Below, piece after piece: positions 41,268-53,955 of a stretch of DNA of 64,000 bases (position 1 is its first letter; each line of letters starts with the position of its first letter). The notes beneath the pieces were generated by a model, which was not told the DNA's origin, did no database searches, and saw nothing but the letters and a program-made list of their open reading frames with translations. A program made the translations under genes and the position numbers. Source of the stretch: Perca fluviatilis (lineage: Eukaryota; Chordata; Actinopteri; Perciformes; Percidae); the NCBI RefSeq assembly GCF_010015445.1, contig NC_053119.1:23497883-23561882 (forward strand), read 5' to 3'.

Positions 41268-44165
41268 TGTGCTGGCAGAGAAAGAGGGTATGAAAGCCTT
41301 ATGGGAGGAGGTCAGGCAAAGACTGTCCAGGCTTCGCAGAGCTGAACGTATCCGCAAGCGCAGCAAACGGAAACAGAAAGAACGAGCCAGCTTCTTCAAA
41401 GACCCCTTTAAGCATGGCAGACAGCTGCTGGAGGAAAAGAAGAGTGGGAAGCTCGAAACCACCAGGGAGCAACTGGAACAGCACATCAATGAACAGTACA
41501 GTGATCCAGTAAGGAACGTCCCATTAGGAACACCAGGGTACGTGCCTAAGCCTGCACCTCCGACTGCTGTGTTCAACATCATGCCCCCCAAGCTTAGTGA
41601 AGTCAAGTAAGTCGTGAAGAAGGCAAGGTCTTCATCAGCACCAGGCCCCAATAGCATCCCCTGCAAGCTCTATAAGAACTGCCCCAAGGTACTAGAGCTG
41701 CTATGGTAACTCATGAGAACTGCCTGGAAAAAGCAACTCATCCCATCCGAGTGGCAAAGAGCTGTAGCAGTCTTCATCCCCAAGGAAGCGAACTCCAAAG
41801 ACATCAACCAGTTCAGAAACATCGCTCTGCTGAACGTAGAAGGAAAAGTCTTCTTCTCAGTGCTGGCCAGAAGGATGACCACCTACCTGCTTCAGAATGG
41901 CTACATCAACACCAACTGCCAGAAGGCGGGAGTCCCAGGCTTCCCTGGGTGCGTAGTGTACTCTACAATGATCTGGGACCAAATCCAGAAGGCCAAGTGG
42001 GAGAAGCCAGGCCTGCACGTCATCTGGCTCGATCTTGCTAATGCCTATGGATCAGTCCCACACCAGCTGATAAACTACGCCATGGAGTTCTTACATATGC
42101 CCTCCTGCATAAAGAACATGGTTGCATCCTACTTCAATGACCTGCAGGTGTGTTTTGCTCTTCAAGATTTCCCCACGGGTGGCAACAGTTAGAAGTAGGA
42201 ATCGCCATGGGTTGTGCCATCTCTCCCATCCTGTTCATGTCAGCCTTTGAGGTAATCCTTGTCGGAGCAAGATGGTTGGCGGGATCAAGCTACCATCTGG
42301 GCAGAGACTACCCCCACTGAGGACGTACATGGACGACGTCACCAGCCTCCTTCAGACAGCAGCATGCACATCAAGACTGCTGAAAAGGATGGACAAGTGG
42401 ATGTTGTGGGCACGAATGAAGATCAAGCCTTCAAAATCATGGAGCCTTTCTCTCAGGAGTCAGAAATGGCAGCACCATCTTCTTCGTAGGGGGAGAGAAA
42501 ATCCCACTCCTCTCTGAGCAACCCATTAAAAGCCTGGGGAGGCAGTACATGGCAGAGCTTACGGACAAACAGATGGGGAGAAATGTAATGACACAGCTCT
42601 CAGAAGGCCTGGCAAAGATCAATCAAAGCCAACTCCCAGGGAAGTACAAGGTATGGTGCTACCAATTTACACTCTACAGGAGGGTGATTTGTCCACTGAA
42701 AATGAGTGAGATCCCCTCATCCACTGCAAGTAAGATGGATGGAAAAGCCAACACATTCATCCAAAAGTGGTTGGGGCTGCCACCGTGCCTCTGAAACAGG
42801 CCTCTTCGGAAGGAACACCCTCTAGCTGCCGCTTCAATCCATCAGTTTTGGCTACAAGGAGGAAAAGACCAGGCTTGTTTTCGAGTTGAGAGAGTCTGCT
42901 GACCAGGCTGTAAGGAATGCAAACCCCAAGGTTCGAACAGGCCGGAAGTGGATCGCCCAAACTGAGGTTGACCAAGCTGTCAGTCATCAACATCAAGAGA
43001 TTGTAGGCACAGTCCAGGCAGGAAGAGCAGGGTTAGGGTGGGGAGAAGCGCCACGGTTCTGGTCCAAGGCCAGCCACAAAGAATGGAAGGAGATGGTGGT
43101 GGCAGAGGTGACAAGAATGGAGGGAGAGCGCTACAAGATCAAGGACGTGTCGCAGGGTCGACAGGGAAGCTGGACAACCTGGGAGGGAGTTGTCAACCGA
43201 AACATCACCTGGTCAGACCTGTGGCCCAGGCAAGGCTCAGCTTCCTCATCCGCTCAACCTACGACACTCTTCCCTGTCCTCGGAACCTTCACCAGTGGTT
43301 CGGGAGTGAGGAAAGCTGCACACTCTGCAATACCCCTAAAGCAAACCTCCAGCACATCTTGTCAGGCTGTAAGATCGCGCTCTCCCATGGACGCTACAGA
43401 TGGCGCCACGACCAGGTCCTGAGAAAGCTAGCCGTGGTGCTAGAGGGGCGTCAACAGGGCAGCAAAGGGGTACCACCAGTAGAAAACCACAACCACATCA
43501 GCTTTGTCATGGAAGATGGGGGGAGAAGAAACATCAGGCCAAGAGAAACACCCAGGCCATTTTCCCCTGACCAGGAGTTTCCCGGTCGAGATCACTGCTA
43601 CATCTCTCCGCCCCGACATAGTGGTGTGGTCCACCAAGGCAAAATCCGTGCTCCTCATTGAGCTCACAATACCAGCGGAGGGGGGGATGGAGGCCACCTA
43701 CGAACGCAAGAAGGCCAAGTACTCAGATCTGGCTGCTGAGTACCGGGAGGCTGGCTGGAAGACCACCATCTATCCAGTGGAGGTTGGATGCCGAGGCTAC
43801 GTGGGGCTGTCAACCATACGCCTTCTGAGGGACGCAGGAGTGACTGGAGGGAACCTAAAGAAGGCAACCAAAGAGCTAGTGGAGGAGGCCGAGAAGGGGA
43901 GCTTTTGGCTCTGGCTGAAGAGGAAAGACAAGAGCTGGGGGAAGAACAACTAACCCCGACAACAGCCGCAGAGGGTAACACCTATCAGCTGCAGGGGGTG
44001 ACAGGGAGACGTCCTTGTCACTGTCCCGCCACCAGGAGACGTTCCAGGACTAAAGGAGCGAAACGTTGGTGAATGGTGGTTCCTGGCTGAGACCCTGCAG
44101 CTGACCCATGGGCATTGGAGGAGGTGCGACCGGCAGCAATGCCTAGCAGGTGTTCCATCTACCTG
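41268..44165 (+). mobile_element. 5'-truncated RLE-type (R2/NeSL/Hero-like) non-LTR retrotransposon
   Basis: The order of domains is reverse transcriptase, then a CCHC knuckle, then a C-terminal restriction-like endonuclease, which defines the early-branching RLE non-LTR group. The 5' end begins within coding sequence, so the N-terminal DNA-binding domains are missing, as expected for incomplete target-primed reverse transcription. After the last stop (43953) about 200 bases of GC-rich 3' UTR follow before AT-rich flank. I cannot name the exact clade; R2, Hero and NeSL relatives all occur in fish. The flanks carry a 12-base inverted match (see findings). Confidence 0.85.
41269..43953 (+). pseudogene. 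Broken RT-endonuclease polyprotein of the RLE retrotransposon
   Basis: The coding track moves between frames. Frame 1 holds 41269-42179, with in-frame TAA at 41608 and 41707. Frame 3 begins around 42180 (WQQLEVGIAMGCAISPI). Frame 2 covers 42272-42517 and carries the catalytic TYMDDVTSL. Frame 3 covers 42549-42794. Frame 1 returns at 42886 and frame 3 near 43233. Frame 1 closes the gene at 43953. Other RT landmarks are SAPGPNSIP, QFRNIALLNVEGK and DLANAYGSVPH. The knuckle is CTLCNTPKANLQHILSGC followed by GRYRWRHDQVL. The nuclease shows LRPDIVVWS and LLIELTIP, the PD-(D/E)xK-like core. At least two stops and several frameshifts make it non-functional. Confidence 0.88.
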
Positions 44166-44574
44166 TACATTTCACATTTCACAGTATGTCTCCAGTGAAC
44201 ATGACTAAACTCCAATGAAAGTGGAGTTGTCCAATTGGCAGACTATATCCAATCAATAAGTCATGAGTTTGCCAGAGCTCTACTGACCTAATTACACACA
44301 TTGAGCTGGTCTGTGAGCTGTGGTGCAGGAGATGATGCACTATACAATCATCAATAGTTAGTAAATGCCAGAGCTTGTTTGCTTTGGTCTCCAACATGCT
44401 TTGTTTGTGGTCTAGATATTTTTGGCCATGTAGTGTACTTTCGTTAGACAGACAGACATTGACATCCACAGAGCCACACGTAGCCTACAAATTAGTAATG
44501 CAGCAATCTTGTTTCAACTTTAACCTTTTTGTGGCTTAAAATTGTAATTGTGGCCTCTCTTTTTTGTGTGTGTT
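44166..44574. other. Intergenic stretch, nothing recognised
   Basis: AT-rich flank between the retrotransposon remnant and the second SINE; no motif seen. Confidence 0.5.
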
Positions 44575-44590
44575 AGAAATGCAGTATATC

Positions 44591-44759
44591 GGGGCACCTG
44601 GGTAGCTCACCTGGTAGAGCGTGCGCCCATATACAGAGGCTCGGTCCTCGACCTAGCGGCAGCGGGTTCGGTTCCGACCTGTGGCCCTTTGCTGCATGTC
44701 ATTCCCCCTCTCTCTCCCCTTGCAAGTCTAAGCTGTCCTGTTAAAAATAGAGGCAAAAA
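44591..44759 (+). mobile_element. tRNA-derived SINE with 16-bp target duplication
   Basis: The head GGGGCACCTGGGTAGCTCAC contains an A box (TAGCTCACCTGG, about 44603-44614). The B box at 44665-44675 is GGTTCGGTTCC, two bases off the GGTTCGAATCC consensus. The tail has GACCTGTGGCCCTTTGCTGC, CATGTCATTCC and CCTCTCTCTCCCC and ends in AAATAGAGGCAAAAA. Perfect 16-bp flanks AGAAATGCAGTATATC lie at 44575-44590 and 44760-44775. The tail is homologous to that of the SINE at 36560-36727. Confidence 0.9.
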
Positions 44760-45013
44760 AGAAATGCAGTATATCCTCATTTTGTGCTGAGTTTTGAGAC
44801 CTTTTCCCATGCTAGATTACATAAATTTGCAGTATTGGTCAATAATGTTTAACAAGTATCTAATCCAATTCTAGTGAATGCTAATTTACTGTAGGTGCTT
44901 CTATCTTTTTGTCCACTCCTTGCACATCATCTCCCTCCAGCTTTGTCTGTTTTATTTATCACAGGATTATGACGGTGATCAAAGGGTCAAGATGGCTTGA
45001 ACATTGTCACCAG

Positions 45014-45015
<2 letters not shown>

Positions 45016-45101
<86 letters not shown>

Positions 45102-45121
45102 TGTGTGCGTGCGCCTGTGTG
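45016..45121. repeat. (GT)n microsatellite with GC-variant end
   Basis: About 40 GT units, then a variant GCGCGTGTGTGCGTGCGCC end; alternating purine-pyrimidine throughout, a strong Z-DNA candidate. Confidence 0.95.
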
Positions 45122-48100
45122 TAATCAGCCTTCTAGTCCATCTGATGACTCACAGATAGACACAGACGGCCGCCCACACACAGTCGTACCAGAGGATAAT
45201 CTGGAGGTGGTGAACCCGAGTGTGAGTATGGACGATTGCAAAGGTTGGTGTCTGTTTATCTGTCTAAGACATGTTAACACTGCATACATTTGTCTTAGAA
45301 AAGAAATACTGAGATGTTACAAATTCAATGCAGTTGTCACACTTATCACAGTGGTTTTGTTCAGGTAAAAGTTAAAAAACAGCAGCAACTAAACTACTGT
45401 TACTACAACTAGTAGTGCTAGCGTTAGTATTTAACTGGTATTAGCCCACTGTACTAGTACAACAACCATTGCATTCTAGTTACTAAAACGAAGACTGTTT
45501 TTTGTGTACTGTATTTTACTTGTATTTAAGTATATTTTATCTCAAATATTATACGTTGCTACATTTCAAGTCACATCCACTACAGAGTAAAAATCAAAAG
45601 TGGAAAAAAATCCTTGATAAACTCTGAGAAGGGAACAAAAGTCGTGGAGCCAAATCAGCAGCTGCAGCAGAGAAGAAGCTCCTGATGTGTCTGCAGCTGC
45701 AGGAGGGCAGGGCTCCAGAGAGGTGACACTCTTTAAAAAGTAACTATATATGTTTTAAATATAAATGTTCACTGGCCGATTATCATGGGGTGTGAGAGGT
45801 GCAGCCGGGCCGGGCCTAGCAGTTTGTAAAAAGTACAACAAAGCAATGTAATGAAGAATTGTGCCATTGTGGGTTAAGGTTAGCATTATTTTACCTGAGC
45901 AATCATTAGGTCAAAAAAAGATGTTGCATTCAGTGGTGAAGAAGTAATCATATACACAGTACATGGTACAATACATATTTTACCTTTATTTAACCAGGAA
46001 AAGATTCATTGAGATTAAAAATCTTTTTCAAGAGTGTCCTGGCCAGTTTATAACCACAGTCTAAATACACTGTATTACAAGTAAAAGTCCTGAATTCAAA
46101 ATGTTACTTATGTTAGAGTTCACAAGTATTATCAGCAACATGTACTTAATGTACAAAAATACTCGTTATGCAGAATGGCTCCTTTCACAGTGTTATAATA
46201 TTATAGAATATTATATTGTTCTGTAAATGCATGTGTAGTTCGTCATTGTATAGCCAATTTTTGATAAGTTGTATACTACTGGGTAGATTAGTATAGTGCT
46301 GCGTTATATCATATAAGCATACAATGTGTTTTTTTAATGTTAAAAGTAACTATAAGTGTCAAATAAATGTAGTGGAGTAAAACATACAATATTTCCCTCT
46401 AAAATGTAGTGGAGTAGCAGTAGCACAAAATGGAAATACTCAAGTAACAAGTAATTAAACTTAAGTACAGTACTTGAGTAGGCTTAATGTACTTAGTTAC
46501 ATTCCACCTCAGGTTGTATTGATCTTAATTCATCACTAATGTATTGCACCACCCTGCCAGCACGCTAAGTGTTCCAAATCAAACATACCCAACAGGTGCC
46601 TGCTGGGTGTGGCTAACATGCTAAATGCTAAAATCTACTGAGGAACTTTTCCTTTCTGCTGTTTGTGACAGCAATCCCTGCAGAGCCTCATTCAGATCAA
46701 CATGTTTGAAAAATGAACCTGGAGCAGATTAAGGAGGACTTTGCAGTGCACACAGTATGTCATTCAGACAGGTGAGTGCAACAACACTGATGGTTGTAAT
46801 TCTTCAGAGGAGAATGTAGTGTTGTGTGCATGTGGGTGCATTGCATGTGTCTTCTTTGCTTATGTGTGTTTGTTGGCTGCAGCCACTGTGGAGTTTATGT
46901 TGTTTATACGTTCTCTGTGTTGTTTTTCTTGGTGATGTTTTTTCTACTGTTGATTCTATAAGCTTTTATAGCTTAATAATTGTTGCACCCGCTATGGTGT
47001 CCAGTCATTATTTATAGTGTATTGTTTGTTTCACTATCTGAGTTTTTTTTTCCTCTTTTCTGGTTCTAGTGAAGCTAAGGTGGTTGGTTGTATTTGATTA
47101 TCAGTTCAGTCTATAGAAATGGAATGTAATGTTTGTTTGGTTTGATGTGCATACGTTGACATGTTAATGATATATAAATGTGTACATATAAATGTATAAC
47201 TGCATATAAATGTGGAATGAAATATGATTGAATTTATTTCAATAAGTCAATCATATAACAGCATCGTCCTATAGCATTTTTGCAACCCTCCCTCCACCTC
47301 CTGTTATCTTTTTAAAAATGTAAGCCAGTAATATTTCACTAAAAAAAAAGAATACTTTTCTAGAACTATTTCCAACTCCACATACAGTATGAGTGCCGTG
47401 CTGTATTTTCTCATCATTTTGCTTGCATGCTTTGGCCTGCTGATGGCCAATCCACTCTTGAACCTGATTCGTTCTACTCACTAACATCGGGAGGCAAGTC
47501 ACCAATAGTGCACCCAACAACAATTGCAGAAACACTGGAACAACTTTGTTATACTTTTTCTGTTTACCAGGAAATGAACAGGTCAGTGTGCTTTTGGTCA
47601 CTACAACCAAATCAGGCAGTTTATCTTCTCTCATTGGTATTGTGACATACCTGTATGCAGGAGATACTGGGATCTTCTTTCCTTCTATCCTAAAATGACA
47701 TGGTATTGACACGGCTTCATGTAATAAATTGCAAACTAATTATTTTTCAGCTGTTGTGATTTACTAAAACTAGATATTGACCAATGGTTCCCAAACATAT
47801 GAAACAATTCCTACTCTGCATGTGTTTATCTGCTGCAATCAACACTGATTTTATTTGCTCTGGTTTTGTGGGTAGCTTGTTGTTTTAATTTCTGACCAGC
47901 AGATGTCACCAGTGTACTAAGAACCTTTCCAAGAAAACCTTATCCGACCACTATTTAGTAAAAACTAAACACCGACGCATTTGTTGTTGTCGGGGGTACT
48001 CACATGCTTGTGAAACAAAAAGATGTATTATGTATTCTATATCTGATTTACAAAAAGGTGGGCCTTTTTTGACTTTGACTACTTTTGCAATGTAAACTAC

Positions 48101-48649
48101 ATTTGTAGAAGAACAGAGTCCCAATGCTGCCTTGTCAAAAAAACAATGGCTAAAATAATGTGTTTTTGTATCTTTTATTAAACAAAGGTAGTGAGCCATC
48201 ACAGGAAGGCACCAAGTGAAAGAAATTACAAATATAAGTGTGTAATGGAAATGACTTGCAGTGAAAGCTCATACATGGTGGAAAACTATAGTTTAGCATC
48301 ACACTGTTTCAGGGATCAGTGCAATATCCCTAACAGTCATGAGGGCAGGGGATAAATAAAACAACCTGTGTAAGTCACAAATTGATTTTGTTTTATTCAT
48401 TATTTATACCTGCACTTTAATAATTTCTGTGTCTTTATGCCTCATTGGTACACATCATCATAAGGACACACTGGCCATGGAAAGTCTCTAACAAGAGTAC
48501 ATATCATGCATACTGAGCAGACATAGCATCATAGCCGAGCCTGGAACATTAATGGTTCTTTATTACCTGGTATAATGGAGCAGAAACAGAATATTAATTG
48601 AGTCATAACCTCTTGTATTTCAATGAGCTTCCACTACTCCTGCAAAGGA
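45122..48649. other. Intergenic stretch between SINE and IS630-like remnant
   Basis: Apart from the palindromic repeat at 45980-46510, I see AT-rich sequence. The 147-codon minus-strand frame at 47269-47712 has no domain I recognise and no supporting splice structure. Confidence 0.5.
45980..46510. repeat. Second copy of the palindromic GTACTTGAGTA-type repeat
   Basis: The right part contains AAATGTAGTGGAGTAAAACA, an AATATTTCCCTCTAAAATGT block and AAATACTCAAGTAACAAGTA, ending AAGTACAGTACTTGAGTAGG and TTACATTCCACC. It matches the right half of the copy at 18318-18780. A block near 45990-46060 (TTTATTTAACCAGGAAAAGA) may belong to another fragment. Confidence 0.6.
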
Positions 48650-49811
48650 ATTTTCTTTCGATTGTTAAACGACAGTGGGCACCACTGGAGTCACATGTGC
48701 AAAACTCTAACTCCAGTCTGCACAGCAGCAGTTCATGTGGACCAAACTCTAGTTTGTTTTTCATTGCTTGAACACAGTTTTCAAAACTCTACAAACTTAT
48801 CCCATGACTTTAACAACGTGCACAACGTGCACAACACTGTAGATTTACAGCACTTCGTTCAAATGCTAACACACTGCTGTCAAAACTGTTAACCACACAT
48901 TCAAAACAGAATAGATTTCAGTCTGGTGCCTATCAAACACTCCTGATTGGAATTTTAGCTGAAAGCATAAGCAGGTGTCTTGTTTTAGACTAGTTAGTGA
49001 AGATATACGGTATTTATATAGAAAAAGCTCAGAAAGCCTTTTTTTGTATACAAACACCAAATAAGAATGAAACCATTCTACACTGTACCGTTTGAGAGAA
49101 ACAGGGAAAAGAGCAAAGATACCAACATGTCCAGGTAAGATGTCTGAGGTTATGTACACAGCTATAAAAAAGTTTAAAAAAAAAACTATATCTTTACAAT
49201 AGTAAAACTGTGTTCTTACTGTTTTTAAGAAAGCAATGGAAACAACACATTCGCAAACTTCATTTGCATTTAGAGATGAAGCAGACATCCAATGTGATGA
49301 AGAAAACTTGCCACATGATGCTGGAGAGAGGCAGGATTAGTCACACTATTCGTTGGTACTGTTACTGTTATGTACCTTTTTTTCCCCAGTAATTCCATAA
49401 ATTACTAGAGACAATATACTATATTGCCTTTTTATTCCTTCTTGTTTACCTTACGTAAAAAATGGTATATTATTCAATCTATATCTTTTCTTTAAATAAA
49501 CTATTGAGTAGTGTGAAGTCACTCAAATTGTTCAAACTGTAAAGATGAGAAAGTTTGTAATTTCTGTATTGGTGTGTGATGCTAGTGTTTTTACTCTCAG
49601 TGTGTTCTGAGTGACAGTGTGTGTTATCTCAGTGAGGCCTGTGCATACTGTTTGGCTGCACTGAGCCTGTTTTGAGATGTGTGTTAAGAGTTGTGTTGCT
49701 TGGAATGAGTTTTGCAGGTGATGTGAACTGTTGCTAATGCAGACTGTGGTTTGAGTTTTGCACATTTGACTCCAGTTGTGCCCACTGTTGTTTAGCAATC
49801 GAAAAAAACTG
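48650..49811 (+). mobile_element. IS630/Tc1-type transposon remnant with long inverted repeats
   Basis: The left arm starts around TTTCGATTGTTAAACGACAG and continues TGGGCACCACTGGAGTCACA. The right arm, on the opposite strand near 49811, reads TTTCGATTGCTAAACAACAG and continues TGGGCACAACTGGAGTCAAA. Similarity extends over about 110 bases per arm. A transposase C-terminus lies between them. Most of the gene is deleted or decayed. Exact ends and the target duplication are not clear. Confidence 0.7.
49281..49340 (+). pseudogene. C-terminal tail of an IS630/Tc1-like transposase
   Basis: The codons read ADIQCDEENLPHDAGERQD and then TAG at 49338-49340. The pattern DIxCDxxExLxPDxxxRxD matches the end of the IS630-like transposases common in fish. 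Upstream coding sequence is degraded, with no catalytic triad visible. Confidence 0.55.
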
Positions 49812-50582
49812 TAAATATGAGATGCAAAAATCTACTAAAAGATGTTGAATTTGTAGTTTAAGTTAAAGTGGCTGTATATAGGCCATTAACAGGATTCAAT
49901 CTCAACTGCTTTAATTTTGATACACTAGCATAAAGTAGATCTAGTCCGAAATGCCAATGGGTCATGTTTTATTGTGGTGTTATTTTATCAATTGTTTATT
50001 GATAAAAACACAAAATTGACAACATTACACATCATATTAATTTGCCCCTATTTTTCTGGACACAACACAATGTAGCTTTGGACTTCACATTCAGCCACAT
50101 CACCCTGTTCACTGCCTAACATAGTCTCCAGATGAGAAGTCCTGATAAAATCCCAGACAAACCATTTCTCAGAAGGCAACCGCTCGCCTTTGTCAGATGT
50201 TGGAACATGCGGCACTTACCGGGCAGGAAGGCATTAAGAGCAACACCTCATCGCTCTCGGCTAGTGACATTACTGTTCACAAATAAGGCTTTCATAATTA
50301 GAGAGAGTCAAGTTTTCCCTGACATGTGGCAATGAGCAGTGAAAACTATTGCAGTGACTTTCATTAGTCATTGTCCACGGAGCCAATTTAACCTGCTATT
50401 GGTTTCTAGGCAACAACTCCGCTGTGAAGGCATCATATGCTATTCATATTTGAGTGGTTGTGGTGTGTGAGTGTCAGTCACTTGTATCTCAAATAATAAA
50501 GCTGAACATTTTTGTTGCATTGTATGCATACATTTAGAATATTTACATAGCAATACATGGTATATTCAATATAAGGTGTGTG

Positions 50583-50634
<52 letters not shown>

Positions 50635-53549
50635 ACAACATTTATTTGCATCAGAACAAGCAATTTGTCAGGAAGGCATGTTGCCTATGCTTGGTTTCAT
50701 ACTTCTAGTGTTGTGTATGATTTCATATCCAGCAGCCTCTCATGTCACCTCCATGGCTCTGCCTTTGATTCCCACCTGGTTTGGATGTTCACAGAGCAGG
50801 TCTATCATCGGTCATGCTGCGATCCTATGGCACATCAAAGCACGTTTTGATTAATAAGGTCTCGATGTGACCTTTCCATGTCTTACTAAAAGGCATAAAT
50901 GCCAACAGCTGTATGAAGCTGGAATACTGATCCAGAAAACAATTGTTGGATTGGTAAAAAATGGAAAGACTTAGTTTGAAGTTTTAAAACAGGTTGTGTT
51001 TTTGGTGATAATTAGTTGAGATGTCACTGACTCTTTAAAATGTTTTTACTTGATTAATTTATTTGTGAGGAGTATTCACAAACAATAGTAATGTGTTTGA
51101 CAGTTATTTGTCTTTCGCCCACTTCCCAAATTTGTGTTTTGGGATTGCTTCTTGTTTTATAATATTGAACTATTTGTATTTAACTTCAATTCATAAAATA
51201 ATTATTTTGTTCTTCTTTTCAAATATTAGCAAAGAAGACCAGTAGTATGCTCTTACTACCCTGTCACCCATATTATGGCCATGATCCTAATTAGGATTCA
51301 AATTCCTCCGATTCCCCTTTTGAGGACCTCAGCTGCAAATACCAGGAATGACACCCTTTGCTGGTAGGAAACAATAACTTATATACACTGAGCTGACCCA
51401 AGACATATGCTGACATTTGAGACTGGAAGTTAACAATAGACAAACAGTTGTACACAGATCCTGCAAAGCAATTCAGTTTTGATGACCAAAGATTCACCAA
51501 GAAAAAAAGTTGTTTGTTAAGCAAACCTCCTCTGGATAGATAAATATTACAGAAAAGTAGGACAAGCTATACAGCAGCAGTTATCAGCTTCCTTGTTGGG
51601 GAGGAGGGCAACATTGTACACACAATACTTTTTCTTTATAAAAAAAACCCTGATTTTGTGGGACATTTTCTAAATGATAGTTGTATTTCTTTCTATTTTG
51701 CCTTCTTCACACTGCCAGGACGTGACGAGTCATAAACACTAACGTTTGATCACGCTCCAGATTTTGTGTACGAGCATGTTTAGACCGGTATGTTTGCATA
51801 AATTGAATGACCTCTGGGGAGTGATTAAACATCACAATGGTAAATAGAAACTATTTTTAAGGATATTTGAAGGAGAACAATGAACAGGAAGAGAGAGGCT
51901 GCACGTAATGGCAGCAGAGAGCATCGTCTCATCTGTCTCCTCTGATTAAAGTACTGAAAGAACTTCCTTTATTTAAGGCAAAAAATCTGGCTCGCATGGT
52001 TACCACTGACCAACAGAAATTCAGCCAAAAAATGCGAAGCTCCATTTGTTAAAAATCAATATTTCTGTCAGAATAGCCACTTTGTAAACACTTGTCCGAC
52101 TGTTTTTGGCATGTCTGTTTATGCTATCCGGCCAATTGAGGAAAGGCCAGGGTGTCAGGTGGAGGGAAGCCAGCTGTGGACACAATTATCCAGATATACA
52201 GAAAACAAGACTTGTTTCCTGTGAGGGAAACTTGGTAGAAGCTGTTTACTTACTAAGAAAGGAAGCATGGATCTTCTTGGCATTATCCCCACACAATGCC
52301 CAATCAAAATCTATTAAGAATATATAGGAAAAGAGCACCATTAAGTCTTGCTTCCAACTCTGTGGGGTAAACATGTTTTCTTTGAGTAATGGCATTCTTT
52401 CAGCTAACGAACAGCAAACCGATGCTTGAAGTCATGTTTCATGTCTGAGAGACTGAAGTGTGAAGTGATTATTCAGAGGTGTGCCAAGGAACAATGACAT
52501 TCATATGCATGTGCAGTTTAATTATTCTGCTTCTTTGTTTGGCCTCTCACTTCCCTCCAGCAGGTTTTTTTTCCAGAGGTCTAATGATAAATAAAACACA
52601 GAGGACGCAAAGGATAAGTCCTTTGTTGCCGTTGCTCTTCACAAACCCCTGTCGGACCAATTGATCTTTCTTCCTGCATTCATCTCACTAGCAGCTCAGT
52701 ACATACTGTCGAGAGACTATATTGATTTTCTGATTGAGTTCCTTCTTGTTCTCCTTTGTCGTTGCAAAAAGATATCCAAGTGAAAAAGAAAGCAATGACC
52801 CATAACAGTTTGTCACAGAGCTGATGCAGTACATTTTACACAGAAATGTATTGAATGGATGGCTTGCGTTTGTTTTCATGTGCAGAAAATTCAGTGTCAA
52901 ATTGGTACAGAGAGCCTCTTTTATGGCAATGCTACTTGTTTTATGACCCTTTACAATAAGATCTGTCTGTTTTCTGGCATCCTAACTTGGAGTCTTTCTT
53001 TTTTAAACTATTTGGAGAAACTTAATCACTGCCTCCTGAAGTATTTGCTCAGTCTAGATTCTGACTAATGACCTTAGATCATGTTAGCATATATAGCCAG
53101 GCTTTCAGAGGCATGCTACTTAATGATTGGCATGTCTAATGAGAGCCAGTGGGAATTTGAGATATGTCCATCAGAGCTACAATACTCCCGCCATTCCGCC
53201 TTATGTAGAACTTGTAGCTGCATGATCAGTTGATACTGGCTGGGATTGCCTGATGCCAATTTTTTCTCTTTTTTATTGCTGACAATGAACATCTCCATCC
53301 TTTATTGCAGGTCTTAACCTTCTCTACCCTATTTGAAGGGCTCACACCTATTTCTGTAGGACTTCCCCTCCCATACATCTCTGTGATATGAGTACCAGAC
53401 CCTTGTGTTATGAGGTCAGATGGCCAGAGATAAACTGAACCATAGAGGATCAAGGGAGTTGGGAGGGTTTAGCTGCTATAGGAGAAACTGGTCGATATCA
53501 CCAGCTCTTTGGAACAATGTGCATTACTAGAATACTGTGACATGCTGGT
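49812..53549. other. Intergenic stretch, nothing recognised except a TA tract
   Basis: AT-rich sequence containing a (TA)n tract at 50585-50632. Short open frames have no domains. No RNA gene is seen. Confidence 0.5.
50585..50632. repeat. (TA)n microsatellite
   Basis: About 24 TA units. Confidence 0.95.
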
Positions 53550-53568
53550 ATAATTACTAGAGAATTAC

Positions 53569-53947
53569 TAGAGATGTTCGATACCGATACCAGTACCGGA
53601 AAAGCCTCCGATACTGCCTAAAATGCTAGTATCGGAAAGTACTCCAGTTTATGCACCAATCTGATACCACGTAATTTAGCCCATATGATAATCTACTTTA
53701 AAGTATTTTATTTATCTTTTCCGTTAAGACTGTCAAACTGTTTCACAAAAGCTTTAACCTGAGCTAGGCCGTACAACAAAGACATAAATCATATCACATC
53801 CATACAGGGTTAGTAGTATACAGCTGTTAAAACATGATAAAATATATAACACACTGGTAGCGGATCGGTACTTGGTATTGGCCGATACTCAAGTTCAGGT
53901 ATCAAAATCGGTTTCGGGAAGCAAAAAATGGTATCGGACCATCTCCA
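53569..53947. mobile_element. hAT-like MITE with GATACC-rich ends
   Basis: Left end TAGAGATGTTCGATACCGAT. The right end, on the other strand, is TGGAGATGGTCCGATACCAT. Several internal GTATCGG/CCGATAC repeats are present near both ends. The right 8-bp flank ATAATTAC (53948-53955) matches the left flank AGAATTAC at seven of eight positions. It also matches perfectly another copy at 53550-53557, eleven bases further out. 379 bp, no coding capacity. Confidence 0.7.
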
Positions 53948-53955
53948 ATAATTAC

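Noticed and set aside
47269..47712. 147-codon minus-strand open frame between ppm1h and avpr1a
   Set aside because: No recognisable domain, no exon structure or poly(A) context; one hydrophobic stretch alone is not enough.
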